From Arthrobacter mobilis (GTDB lineage: Bacteria > Actinomycetota > Actinomycetes > Actinomycetales > Micrococcaceae), in assembly GCF_012395835.1 (NCBI RefSeq), contig NZ_JAAZSQ010000003.1:63396-127395 (forward strand): 64,000 nucleotides of DNA, given 5' to 3'. The translations under genes were made by a program, and so were the position numbers. The notes under the pieces are model-generated. The model did no database searches, was not told the DNA's origin, and saw only the letters and a list, made by a program, of their open reading frames with translations. Position 1 is the stretch's first letter. Each line of letters starts with the position of its first letter. Shown one piece after another: positions 1 through 7,174 of the stretch.

Positions 1-3
1 ACG

Positions 4-768
4 ATGGCAACCGTGGAAGAATCCATCGACGTCGCGGTGCCGGTCAGCACCGCCTACAACCAGTGGACCCAGTTCGAGTCCTTTCCTGAATTCATGGGCG
101 GCGTCGAGTCCGTCACGCAGCTGACCGACACGACCAACCGGTGGAAGGCCAAGGTCGCAGGCGTGGAGCGGGACTTCGAGACGGAAATCGTCGAACAGCA
201 GCCGGACCGGAAGGTGGCCTGGCGCAGCGTGGACGGCACCACCCACGCAGGCGAGGTCACGTTCGAGCCGCTCGGGGACCAGGCCAGCCGGGTGCATGTC
301 CGGCTGCAGTGGGACACCGAATCGCTGACCGAAAAGGTTGGTGCCGCCCTCGGGTTCGACAGCCGCCAGGTGAAGGCCGACCTGCGCCGGTTCAAGGAAT
401 TCATCGAAGCGCGCGGCGCCGAGACCGGCGCCTGGCGGGGCACCGTGGAGGACCGCCCGGCCGGCGACTCCTTCGAGGGAGCCGAGGCTGCGGCCCGGGC
501 AGGAGCCGGCGGCGGCCGTGCCGCCGGTGACGAGGAGCTTGCCCGGACAGCAGAGGCGGCCGCGCTCGGGCCGGAACTGCCGGCAGCGTACGAGCGCTTC
601 CTGGCCGGGCTGACACCCGAGGAAGCAAGCACCGTGCGGCCGGTGATGAAGCAGTCCGCGTCCGAGGGGCTGCAGGGAATCCATATCCGCGTCATGCCCA
701 GCGAAATACAGGCCATGGTGTCCAATGAGGTTCCCTACGGCGAGGTCCGGATCGAAGACAACACGTAA
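4..768 (+). CDS. SRPBCC (START-like) family protein
   Basis: A 254-residue soluble protein. Residues 1 to about 145 look like an SRPBCC/polyketide-cyclase-type ligand-binding fold: the opening VEESIDVAVPVSTAYNQW, the FPEFMGGVESV segment and the VAWRSVDG strand are typical of the cyclase/dehydrase subfamily. About 50 Ala/Gly-rich residues follow as a linker, then a separate C-terminal segment of about 60 residues that I do not recognise. No ligand can be named. The ATG at 4 is only three bases from the window edge, so an earlier start or a ribosome site cannot be judged. It runs 71 bases ahead of the CBS-domain gene and may share its transcript. The neighbourhood is stress-type. Confidence 0.75.
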   Translation: MATVEESIDVAVPVSTAYNQWTQFESFPEFMGGVESVTQLTDTTNRWKAKVAGVERDFETEIVEQQPDRKVAWRSVDGTTHAGEVTFEPLGDQASRVHVRLQWDTESLTEKVGAALGFDSRQVKADLRRFKEFIEARGAETGAWRGTVEDRPAGDSFEGAEAAARAGAGGGRAAGDEELARTAEAAALGPELPAAYERFLAGLTPEEASTVRPVMKQSASEGLQGIHIRVMPSEIQAMVSNEVPYGEVRIEDNT

Positions 769-839
769 CTCCGCCCCTGGAGACACCGCCCCTGGAGCAC
801 TTTGGCAGTGGAAGTGAAAGTACAAGGAGAGGAACCGAG

Positions 840-1253
840 ATGACAACGGCACGGGAAATCATGACCGGCGGAGCAGAGTGTGTCGGCGAGAATGAAACCC
901 TGGCGACCGCAGCCAAGAAGATGCAGGAACTCGACGTCGGCTCGCTGCCCATCTGCGGGGAGGACCAGCGACTCAAGGGGATGCTGACGGACCGGGACAT
1001 CGTGATCAAATGCATCGCTTCCGGCGGGGACCCGCGGACAGTCAAGGCGGGCGAACTGGCCCAGGGCAAGCCGGTGACCATCGGGGCCGATGACAGCATC
1101 GAGGAAGCCATCGAGACGATGAAGAGCCATAAGGTGCGCCGCCTGCCGGTCATCGACGGGCACAACCTTATCGGCATCATCAGCCAGGGGGACATTGCCC
1201 GCAACTACCCGGAGGACCGGGTCGGCGAGCTGGTGGAATTCATCTCCTCCTAG
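840..1253 (+). CDS. CBS-domain pair protein
   Basis: A 137-residue protein made almost wholly of two CBS motifs (about residues 7-62 and 72-130), with the typical MLTDRDIVIK and IGIISQGDIAR endings. Stand-alone CBS pairs of this size, such as mycobacterial Hrp1, bind adenine nucleotides or related ligands and are induced by stress or hypoxia. No effector domain is attached, so any partner is unknown. The start is well supported by AAGGAGAGGA 8-17 bases upstream. It follows the SRPBCC gene in the same direction, across a short gap containing a 13-base direct repeat (ACCGCCCCTGGAG). Confidence 0.88.
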   Translation: MTTAREIMTGGAECVGENETLATAAKKMQELDVGSLPICGEDQRLKGMLTDRDIVIKCIASGGDPRTVKAGELAQGKPVTIGADDSIEEAIETMKSHKVRRLPVIDGHNLIGIISQGDIARNYPEDRVGELVEFISS

Positions 1254-1280
1254 CGGGCGGCAGGACCGCAGCAGGCAGCA

Positions 1281-1316
1281 GGGTGCGGGTCCGCGGCCAA
1301 CCGCCGGCCCGCACCC
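1281..1316. terminator. GC-rich hairpin between convergent genes
   Basis: Nine-base arms GGGTGCGGG (1281-1289) and CCCGCACCC (1308-1316) pair perfectly around an 18-base loop that can itself fold. The hairpin sits between the CBS gene and the converging DUF1508 gene. There is no T tract, so it would be a U-less terminator of the kind common in actinobacteria. Confidence 0.5.
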
Positions 1317-1379
1317 CCTGTGATGCCGGGGCGTGCCGGCCGGGCCGGAAGAGAAGGCCAGGCCGGCACGGATTCAACT

Positions 1380-1607
1380 TCAACCGAGGAAGTGCCCGCC
1401 GTCCTTGACGGGCAGGTCGTCGAACTGCAGGCTGCACAGGTCCATGATGCGCGAGGTCGCGGCGCATTCGCGTGCCGCCTCAATGGCTGCCAGCGCCGAG
1501 GCCTTGTCTTCATGCGGTTCGGAGACGGCGAGGATCGCGCCGACATCGTCGAGCATCCGGAACCTGAATTTCGCGTCTGAATCCCGGTACAGTTCAAACA
1601 CGCCCAT
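1380..1607 (-). CDS. DUF1508 (YegP-like) small protein
   Basis: A 75-residue protein with one DUF1508/YegP repeat: the FELYRDSDAKFRFRMLDD strand pair followed by the ASALAAIEAARE helix. Enterobacterial YegP carries two such repeats, so this is the single-repeat form. The family has no firm function; many members are small stress-associated proteins. It converges on the CBS gene across a hairpin, and it lies downstream of the SDR gene on the same strand with about 100 bases between. The start ATG at 1605-1607 agrees with the domain boundary. Confidence 0.8.
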   Translation of the reverse strand: MGVFELYRDSDAKFRFRMLDDVGAILAVSEPHEDKASALAAIEAARECAATSRIMDLCSLQFDDLPVKDGGHFLG

Positions 1608-1708
1608 TGCCCGGTCCTTCTTTCGGCTACCCCCTGTTGGTTGTGTGCGAGTGAATTGGCGGTGTCGCCCGCTGCCCGGCCGGCGGCTTCGGCCGGGCAG
1701 GTCCCCGG

Positions 1709-2629
1709 TCAGGGGCTGGGCATGCCTCCGTTGACGTTCAGTGTCTCGCCGATCACGTAGCTGGATTCCGGCGAGGCCAGGAAAACGTACGCCGGGGCGA
1801 GTTCCGTGGGCTGGCCGGCCCTGCCGATGGGCGTATTCTTGCCGAATTCGGGCAGCTTGTCCTTGGGCTGTCCGTCGGAAACCTGCAGCGGCGTCCAGAA
1901 CGGGCCCGGTGCCACGGCATTCACCCGGATCCCCTTGGGCGCCAGCTGCACCGCCATGCCCTTGGTGAAGTTGTTGATCGCCGCCTTGGTGGAGGCGTAG
2001 TCGATCAGGGTCGGGGACGGACTGTAGGCCTGGATGGAAGTGGTGTTGATGATGGCCGATCCCGGCGGAAGATGTTCCAGCGCAGCCTTGGTGATCAAGA
2101 AGATGGCCCGGATGTTCGTCTCATAGGTGCGCGTCCATTGTTCCTCGGTCAGGTCCTGCAGCGACTCGACAGCAATCTGGCGGCCGGCATTGTTGACCAG
2201 GATATCCAGGCCTCCCAGGCCCTCGGCAGCTGCGCCGACCAACTCCGAGCAGAAGCCGACGTCGGTCAGGTCGCCGGGAATCGGAACCGCCTTGCGTCCA
2301 CACTCCTCGATGATCCGGCAGATCTCCTCGGCATCGGCCTGTTCGTCCGGCAGGTAGTTCAGGGCCACATCCGCACCTTCGCGGGCAAAGCCGATGGCCA
2401 CCGCGGCACCGATGCCGGAGTCTGCACCGGTGATCAGTGCCTTTCGGCCCTCCAGACGCCCCGTACCGCGGTAGGAGTACTGACCTCGGTCCGTTGCGGG
2501 CTCAAGCTCCCGGTCCAGGCCTGGTTCGGGCTGGTCCTGTTTTGGCGGGCTGATCGAGGGGTACCGGGTCACCGGATTCTGGAACGTGAGCTGGTCCGTC
2601 CGGGTGTTGTCCGAGTCCTGATTGCTCAT
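1709..2629 (-). CDS. SDR family oxidoreductase (general stress type)
   Basis: A 306-residue NAD(P)-dependent short-chain dehydrogenase. After about 60 N-terminal residues comes the Rossmann motif ITGADSGIGAA (TGxxxGxG), then NNAG and the catalytic YASTK (YxxxK) with an upstream Ser in the INTTS region. The long N-terminus, the PPKQDQPEPG stretch and the C-terminal NVNGGMPSP place it in the YhdG/YdaD/GSP39-like class of stress SDRs; the substrate is unknown. CAAGGAGAGGACCC directly precedes the ATG. It lies 42 bases downstream of the PRC-barrel gene, so the two probably form an operon. Confidence 0.87.
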   Translation of the reverse strand: MSNQDSDNTRTDQLTFQNPVTRYPSISPPKQDQPEPGLDRELEPATDRGQYSYRGTGRLEGRKALITGADSGIGAAVAIGFAREGADVALNYLPDEQADAEEICRIIEECGRKAVPIPGDLTDVGFCSELVGAAAEGLGGLDILVNNAGRQIAVESLQDLTEEQWTRTYETNIRAIFLITKAALEHLPPGSAIINTTSIQAYSPSPTLIDYASTKAAINNFTKGMAVQLAPKGIRVNAVAPGPFWTPLQVSDGQPKDKLPEFGKNTPIGRAGQPTELAPAYVFLASPESSYVIGETLNVNGGMPSP

Positions 2630-2671
2630 AGGGTCCTCTCCTTGTCCACTCCCGGCGATCTGCCGGCCGGC

Positions 2672-2986
2672 CTACAGGCCGTAGTAACGGTGCAGCTTCG
2701 CTTCATCCTCGGGCGACAATCCGGCTTCGGGGGCATTGTCGATATCCGGCGAGCCCTTGATGGTGTCATGGTCATAGGCCACGTAGACGTCCGTGCCTTC
2801 GATCCGTGCTCCGGTCAGCGGCACGAAACGTTCGCGCGTATCCGCCGGGCCTAGTGCCACGGTCAGCCATGCAAGCCGGCCGGTGTCCTTGTCCCGATGG
2901 ACTTCGCCCACCAGTCCGAGGCGGTGCCCGGTACTGTCCCAGAGGGTGGCTTCCTGGAGTTCGTGCGCACTTTCATCCTGGATCAT
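2672..2986 (-). CDS. PRC-barrel domain protein
   Basis: A 104-residue protein read here from the ATG at 2986 because AGGAGG lies 5-10 bases upstream; the frame stays open further upstream (to 3067) but has no ribosome site there. Residues about 8-75 resemble a PRC-barrel (ELQEATLWDSTGHRLGLVGEVH followed by WLTVALG), a small beta-barrel found in stress and RNA-processing proteins. The C-terminal LSPEDEAKLHRYYGL motif is common in Arthrobacter-type PRC proteins. It is the first gene of the two-gene unit with the SDR. A 10-base palindrome AAGCATGCTT lies about 40 bases upstream. Confidence 0.75.
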   Translation of the reverse strand: MIQDESAHELQEATLWDSTGHRLGLVGEVHRDKDTGRLAWLTVALGPADTRERFVPLTGARIEGTDVYVAYDHDTIKGSPDIDNAPEAGLSPEDEAKLHRYYGL

Positions 2987-3022
2987 TGGTGCCTCCTGGG
3001 CTGACGGCCGGTCCGCAATGGC

Positions 3023-3034
3023 AAGCATGCTTAG
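3023..3034. promoter_or_regulatory. AAGCATGCTTAG palindromic motif, copy 1
   Basis: The 10-base perfect palindrome AAGCATGCTT followed by AG lies just upstream of the PRC-barrel/SDR unit. The same 12 bases recur at 3808-3819, upstream of the GlsB-like stress gene. A shared operator is possible but unproven. Confidence 0.3.
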
Positions 3035-3194
3035 TTTTGAACGTATCAGGCCCGGGGCTGTTGTCAAGAAGTCACAGGGGAGTGGCGGGCAGCCCCGGTC
3101 GCCGGACCGGCAGCAGGCTGCCGCCTAAGGCCTCTCGGCGCTGGCGCGTCGCACCTTCCCACCACTCGCTTCGCTCGCGGCGGGGCCCTCGGTG

Positions 3195-3632
3195 CTAGCT
3201 GGCTTCCTGTTCGGTGTCCGTGCCGATGGCCGGGCGGGCCATGTTCCGGACCTTGAGCCTGCCACCCTTCATGCCGCGCGGCGACGGAACGGCAACGAAC
3301 AGGACCTGGTGGATCCCCTCCGAATCCTCGCACTTGATGGTCAGGGTGCGGATTCCTTCCGGCACCGACGGCTCGAAGTACTGCAGGTGCCGGGCCCCCA
3401 GGCTCACCGAACCCTTGCGCGTATAGACGGTACCGAGGTGGTCTTCCACCACGATGCCGGGACGTCGGAATTGCGGTCCGGCGGCTGAGCGGACCTGCAT
3501 GTTGACGACCAGTCCGGTGGTCCAGATCTCCACGGAAAGGATGATGAACTCCGCGGTGCCGGTGTTGTGCCGGCCGAAAGTGCGCGGCACCAGGACGTGC
3601 TGCAGGGTTCCTGCCAGTGTTGGGTCGTCCAT
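3195..3632 (-). CDS. Hypothetical protein, beta-rich
   Basis: A 145-residue soluble protein that I do not recognise. The sequence alternates hydrophobic and polar residues through most of its length (EFIILSVEIWTTGLVVNMQV, then TLTIKCEDSEG and VLFVAVPSP), as expected for a beta-sandwich of Ig-like size. It has no signal peptide, membrane segment or cysteine pair. The start is supported by GGGGAAGAG 2-10 bases upstream. It reads out of a 400-base gap and ends next to a GC-rich repeat-like stretch (3165-3200). Confidence 0.65.
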   Translation of the reverse strand: MDDPTLAGTLQHVLVPRTFGRHNTGTAEFIILSVEIWTTGLVVNMQVRSAAGPQFRRPGIVVEDHLGTVYTRKGSVSLGARHLQYFEPSVPEGIRTLTIKCEDSEGIHQVLFVAVPSPRGMKGGRLKVRNMARPAIGTDTEQEAS

Positions 3633-4035
3633 AACTCTTCCCCATGTGTAACGGCGATGGATTTTTCATTGTAATAAGGGGTCTTATGAAAAGCGCCGGA
3701 AGTGGTGGCAGATATTCCCGCATTTTCCGCCAGCTTGCCGCCAGGGGCGTTGGGACGGGGCCGGAGGTCTTGCGCAGCCGGTACGCGTGTGGCACAACTA
3801 ATAAGGGAAGCATGCTTAGGAATTGGACCGGCAGCCCGGTGCAACCGTGACGACGGCAAGTGCCGGCCGGGTTTACGTGCTGGCCTGAGGCGCCGGAATG
3901 CCGTCCCGAAAGGAGTCGAGTGACACTCAAGCAGGTTCCATAGCCGCAGGCCGGCATCGGGAGTATGCGGGTCCGGCCGCGTGAAACCATTCAGCAGGCT
4001 TTCGCCTGATCTGTGTTGCCTTGAAAGGAGCAGTC
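3633..4035. other. Gap between divergent stress genes
   Basis: This is a 403-base intergenic region between the hypothetical gene at 3632 and the GlsB-like gene at 4036. It has a relatively AT-rich pocket (3655-3690) and the second AAGCATGCTTAG motif (3808-3819). I see no credible coding frame: the overlapping frames lack ribosome sites and protein-like composition. Confidence 0.6.
3808..3819. promoter_or_regulatory. AAGCATGCTTAG palindromic motif, copy 2
   Basis: This is identical to 3023-3034. It lies about 215 bases upstream of the GlsB-like gene, beside a short AT-rich stretch (ACTAATAAGG). Its role is inferred only from recurrence. Confidence 0.3.
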
Positions 4036-4311
4036 ATGGGAATCATCGCTTGGATTATTCTTGGCCTGATTGTTGGCGCGATCGTGAAGGCGATCATGCC
4101 GGGCCGCGTGGGAGGCGGCTGGGTTACCAGCCTGGTCCTCGGCGTCGTCGGAGCCATTGTCGGCGGATGGATCGGTAGCGCGCTGTTCGGCACCGGCGTC
4201 GAAGGGTTCTTCGACCTTGGCACCTGGATCCTCGCCATCATCGGCGGCCTGATCGTCGCAGGCATCTACGGCATGGTGACAGGCCGGTCCCACGGCCACA
4301 CCCATGCCTGA
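4036..4311 (+). CDS. GlsB/YeaQ/YmgE family stress membrane protein
   Basis: A 91-residue integral membrane protein with three glycine-rich hydrophobic segments (about residues 2-22, 32-52 and 59-80) and the signature GLIVGAIVKAIMPGR. This matches the transglycosylase-associated GlsB/YeaQ/YmgE family, whose members are induced by general stress; the name is historical and no enzymatic activity is established. The ATG at 4036 is chosen because GAAAGGAG lies 6-13 bases upstream. The C-terminus is His-rich (SHGHTHA). A strong terminator follows. Confidence 0.88.
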   Translation: MGIIAWIILGLIVGAIVKAIMPGRVGGGWVTSLVLGVVGAIVGGWIGSALFGTGVEGFFDLGTWILAIIGGLIVAGIYGMVTGRSHGHTHA

Positions 4312-4352
4312 CTAGTCCTCCCGCCCGGCCGCCGGGCGGAAGGCAGGCCAGC

Positions 4353-4389
4353 AAGCGGTCCCGGCAGGTATTGCCGGGGCCGCTTTTCG
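4353..4389 (+). terminator. Intrinsic terminator after the GlsB-like gene
   Basis: Arms AAGCGGTCCCGGCA (4353-4366) and TGCCGGGGCCGCTT (4372-4385) form a near-perfect stem with a 5-base loop, followed by TTTTC. Confidence 0.85.
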
Positions 4390-4484
4390 TCCGCTGGCCC
4401 CCGGCGCCCACGGCCGGCGCGCGGCCCGCCAGCCGGCACCGGGGGCGGAATATGTCGCAACATGCCGCAGGCAGCGAAAAAATG

Positions 4485-4514
4485 TTGCCTACGTCACATA
4501 AGCGCAATTAGCAT
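4485..4514 (+). promoter_or_regulatory. Candidate sigma-70-type promoter
   Basis: TTGCCT (4485-4490), an 18-base spacer and TAGCAT (4509-4514) lie about 40 bases upstream of the gene at 4553, just after a terminator. Both boxes are close to the -35/-10 consensus. Confidence 0.45.
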
Positions 4515-4552
4515 GGGTCGGGATAAGCAGCGGAACTCATGAAAGAAGTGCC

Positions 4553-4882
4553 ATGGTCCAAAAGCTTCGTGTAGTTGTCCGTTTCGACCTGGGTTGCGAA
4601 ACGGCCAGAATCAAGGTCTTGGGGAAAGTGGACCTGCACACGCTCACCGCTCTGTATTCGCTTATTCGACGCACGAACTCGATCCGTCCCAACTTGCGGC
4701 TGGAAGTGGACCTGAGCAAGGCCTCCGCCGAAGCGGAAGCCCTGGCGGACCTGCATCAGAGCTGCGATTCGGGCCGCCTGCCCGAGCAGGTCGACCCTGC
4801 CCGGGGCAAGTGCCACCTGCGGGTAGTGGACCCGGTACCGCAGTTGCCGACGGTCCGCGGCCTTGCCCGGCTGTCGGCGTAG
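4553..4882 (+). CDS. Hypothetical protein, weakly STAS-like
   Basis: A 109-residue protein. Residues 1-75 have the strand-helix rhythm of a STAS-type domain (RVVVRFDLGCETARIKVLGK, then LTALYSLIRRT and LRLEVDLSKASAEAEALADL), where STAS domains normally carry a phosphorylatable Ser/Thr before the second helix; here the LSKASAEAEAL segment occupies that place. The assignment is by eye and tentative. GAAAGAAG lies 5-12 bases before the ATG. The zinc-ribbon gene starts 79 bases downstream. Confidence 0.6.
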   Translation: MVQKLRVVVRFDLGCETARIKVLGKVDLHTLTALYSLIRRTNSIRPNLRLEVDLSKASAEAEALADLHQSCDSGRLPEQVDPARGKCHLRVVDPVPQLPTVRGLARLSA

Positions 4883-4961
4883 CGGCATCCCGGGCACGAC
4901 GACGGAGGCTGCCCGGGCTGCGCAACGGCGCGCAGCCGCACCCAAGGAGGACAAGGCGGCG

Positions 4962-5210
4962 TTGACTGTTTCCGGGCCGCAGGCCTGGCCGGCTCCTGCC
5001 GCACCGCCGGTGCGGCAGGACAAGCCGTGCTGCGCGGACTGCGGCAGCGGGGACTATTTGACCTTCGGGGAGTATGTGCCGGCACGGCTGACGCAAAACT
5101 GCCAGTGGAGTGCTGCCAGCGCCAGCTATACCTGCAGCCAATGCGGCGGAAACGGTGACCGCGAAGTGTCGTCGTCCTGGGCTCCACCGGGCTGGTTCTG
5201 GTACCAGTAG
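4962..5210 (+). CDS. Small zinc-ribbon-like protein
   Basis: An 82-residue protein read from the TTG at 4962, chosen because AAGGAGG ends 11 bases upstream; the frame is open further upstream but is Ala/Arg-rich and looks non-coding there. It carries two CxxC pairs, CADC and CSQC, about 30 residues apart, the layout of a zinc ribbon. The spacer holds SGDYLTFGEYVPARL and the C-terminus is aromatic (WAPPGWFWYQ). No enzyme domain is attached. Function unknown; metal binding is inferred from the cysteines. Confidence 0.6.
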   Translation: MTVSGPQAWPAPAAPPVRQDKPCCADCGSGDYLTFGEYVPARLTQNCQWSAASASYTCSQCGGNGDREVSSSWAPPGWFWYQ

Positions 5211-5240
5211 GGGGCTTCCGGTGCGTGGAAGAACAGCAGT

Positions 5241-6419
5241 GTGACGGAGCCTGCGGGGGCTGCAGACCGGACTATTGCCGCCGGAACCGGCCCGCCCGCA
5301 AGGAAACCGCGCATCCTGGCGGTCGATGCCGCACGGTGCCTGGCACTGATCGGCATGATGGGCGTGCATGTGCTGCCGGAAGTCAATTTCAAGGACGAGC
5401 CGACGCTGACCTGGATGCTGTTCGCCGGACGGGCCTCGGCGCTGTTCGCCCTGCTGGCCGGTGTGTCGCTGGCCTTCAGCTCCGGCGGCACGAGGCGCCT
5501 GACGGGGCGCCCCCTGGCTGCGGCCAGGACAGGGGTGGCTGTCCGCGCCGTCGTCATCATGGCCATCGGCCTGCTCCTGGGCTACGCGGACCCGGGGGTC
5601 GACATTATCCTGGCCTTCTACGGGGCCATGTTCCTGCTGGCAGTGCCGCTTTTGGGCCTGCGCCCACGGACGCTGGCGATACTGGCGGCGGTTTTTGCGC
5701 TGGCAGGTCCGGTTCTGCTGCTGGCCCTGCGCCCGCTGCTGCCGGTGCCGGATAACGACAATCCCACTTTCAGCACCTTGGCCGAAGATCCCTTCCTGTC
5801 CCTCGGCCAGCTGCTGTTCACCGGCGGCTATCCCGCCGTGCCCTGGATGGCATATATGTGCGCCGGGCTGGCCAGCGGCCGGATGGACCTGAGGTCCCGG
5901 CGGACGACGGTGCTGCTGCTGGGTTTCGGGTTCGTGCTCGCTGCGGGATGCTGGCTCGTCTCCGGCCTGTTGCTGTCAGTTGTCGAGGACCTCTCCGCTG
6001 GGGAGATCGTCCGGCTGCTGGTGGATGGCTACGACCCGGATATTTCCGAGGATTCATGGTGGTGGCTGATAGCCGCCAGCCCTTATTCCTCGATGCCGCT
6101 GGAACTGCTGCATACGATTGGCACGGCCATGATCGCACTGGGAACCCTGCTTGCCGCCGGCAGGCACCTTCACCAGGTCCTGGCCGTCCTGGCGCCCGCC
6201 GGCAGTATGACGCTGACCCTCTATTCTGCGCACCTGCTGTTCCTGGCCACCGGGATGCTCGGGGCCCGGCCGTTCGAGTCCTTCGGCCTGCAGGTCGGGG
6301 CCGCCTTGGTAGCGGGGGTATTGTGGCGGAACCTGGCCGGCGCCGGACCGCTGGAACGGCTGGTCTCGGCAGCTTCCAACCAAGCCCGGAACCGGGTGGC
6401 CGGCGGGGACAGTCCCTAG
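5241..6419 (+). CDS. DUF418/YeiB-like membrane protein
   Basis: A 392-residue polytopic membrane protein with roughly nine or ten hydrophobic segments. The opening RILAVDAARCLALIGMMGVHVLP is the classic first helix of the DUF1624/DUF418 acyltransferase-like family (YeiB), with the catalytic-site-like (D)xxRxLAxxGMxxxH pattern. Family members are proposed to move acyl groups across membranes; substrates are unknown. The GTG at 5241 starts 8 bases after GGAAG. The stop lies 11 bases from the convergent DUF305 gene's stop. Confidence 0.82.
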   Translation: MTEPAGAADRTIAAGTGPPARKPRILAVDAARCLALIGMMGVHVLPEVNFKDEPTLTWMLFAGRASALFALLAGVSLAFSSGGTRRLTGRPLAAARTGVAVRAVVIMAIGLLLGYADPGVDIILAFYGAMFLLAVPLLGLRPRTLAILAAVFALAGPVLLLALRPLLPVPDNDNPTFSTLAEDPFLSLGQLLFTGGYPAVPWMAYMCAGLASGRMDLRSRRTTVLLLGFGFVLAAGCWLVSGLLLSVVEDLSAGEIVRLLVDGYDPDISEDSWWWLIAASPYSSMPLELLHTIGTAMIALGTLLAAGRHLHQVLAVLAPAGSMTLTLYSAHLLFLATGMLGARPFESFGLQVGAALVAGVLWRNLAGAGPLERLVSAASNQARNRVAGGDSP

Positions 6420-6430
6420 GCTCACGGCCG

Positions 6431-7054
6431 TCAGAGGGCGGCCAGCAGGTCCTCCATTTCCCGGATCTCCGCCTTTTGGTCTTCGACGATGGCCTTGGCC
6501 AGGGCGACCGCCTCAGGATTGGAGCCGTTCCGTGCCTGCTGCCCGGCCATCTGCACCGCGCCTTCGTGGTGGGCGATCATTTGGGTGAGGAACAGTTCCG
6601 CGGCGTCGGATCCCTCGGCGCCTTCGAGACGGTTAAGCTCGTCCTGGTTCAGCATGCCGGACATTCCGCCGCCCATGTCCTCTCCATGCGCGCCGCCCAT
6701 GTCGTGGCCGCCCGGATCGGGTGCGGGACTGTCCCATGCCGCCAGCCAGCCCTGCATCGTCTTAATCTCGGGGGCCTGGGCCGCCTTGATCCGCTCGGCC
6801 AGTTCGGTGACCCGGGGGTCGATCCCTTCCTTGGCCAACATGATGTCGCTCATCTGGATGGCCTGCTGGTGGTGCGGAATCATCATCTGCGCGAACATGA
6901 CGTCCGCGCTGTTGTGTCCGGCCGCTGCGGAGGAAGGCGTGGCGGCCGGGGATGCTGCCGGGGCGGTGGCAGCTGAATCGGTATCCGTTGCGCCGCAGCC
7001 GGACAGGGCGGCGGCGGCGACGGTTACGGCGGACAGCCAAAGGTAGCGCTTCAT
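6431..7054 (-). CDS. DUF305 lipoprotein
   Basis: A 207-residue exported lipoprotein. The ATG at 7054 gives a clean lipoprotein signal (MKRYLWLSAVTVAAAALSGC) with lipobox LSGC; AAAGGA precedes it. The mature part has two DUF305 halves with the paired histidines MMIPHHQQAIQMS and QMIAHHEGAVQMA, plus an intervening Met/His/Asp-rich linker (HDMGGAHGEDMGGGMSGM) suited to soft-metal binding. DUF305 proteins often sit beside copper ATPases, as here, so a periplasmic-side copper-binding role is likely though not proven. It is 120 bases downstream of the copper ATPase on the same strand. Confidence 0.88.
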   Translation of the reverse strand: MKRYLWLSAVTVAAAALSGCGATDTDSAATAPAASPAATPSSAAAGHNSADVMFAQMMIPHHQQAIQMSDIMLAKEGIDPRVTELAERIKAAQAPEIKTMQGWLAAWDSPAPDPGGHDMGGAHGEDMGGGMSGMLNQDELNRLEGAEGSDAAELFLTQMIAHHEGAVQMAGQQARNGSNPEAVALAKAIVEDQKAEIREMEDLLAAL

Positions 7055-7174
7055 GACCGGTGTGTCCTTTAGAGGGTGTTCTGCTCTACGGAGGGATGGG
7101 AACCTCACCTTCCCTGCCATTATCTCCACCGTCTTCGGCCGGACCCAGACCAGCGTGGCCGCCCCATCCGCCGG

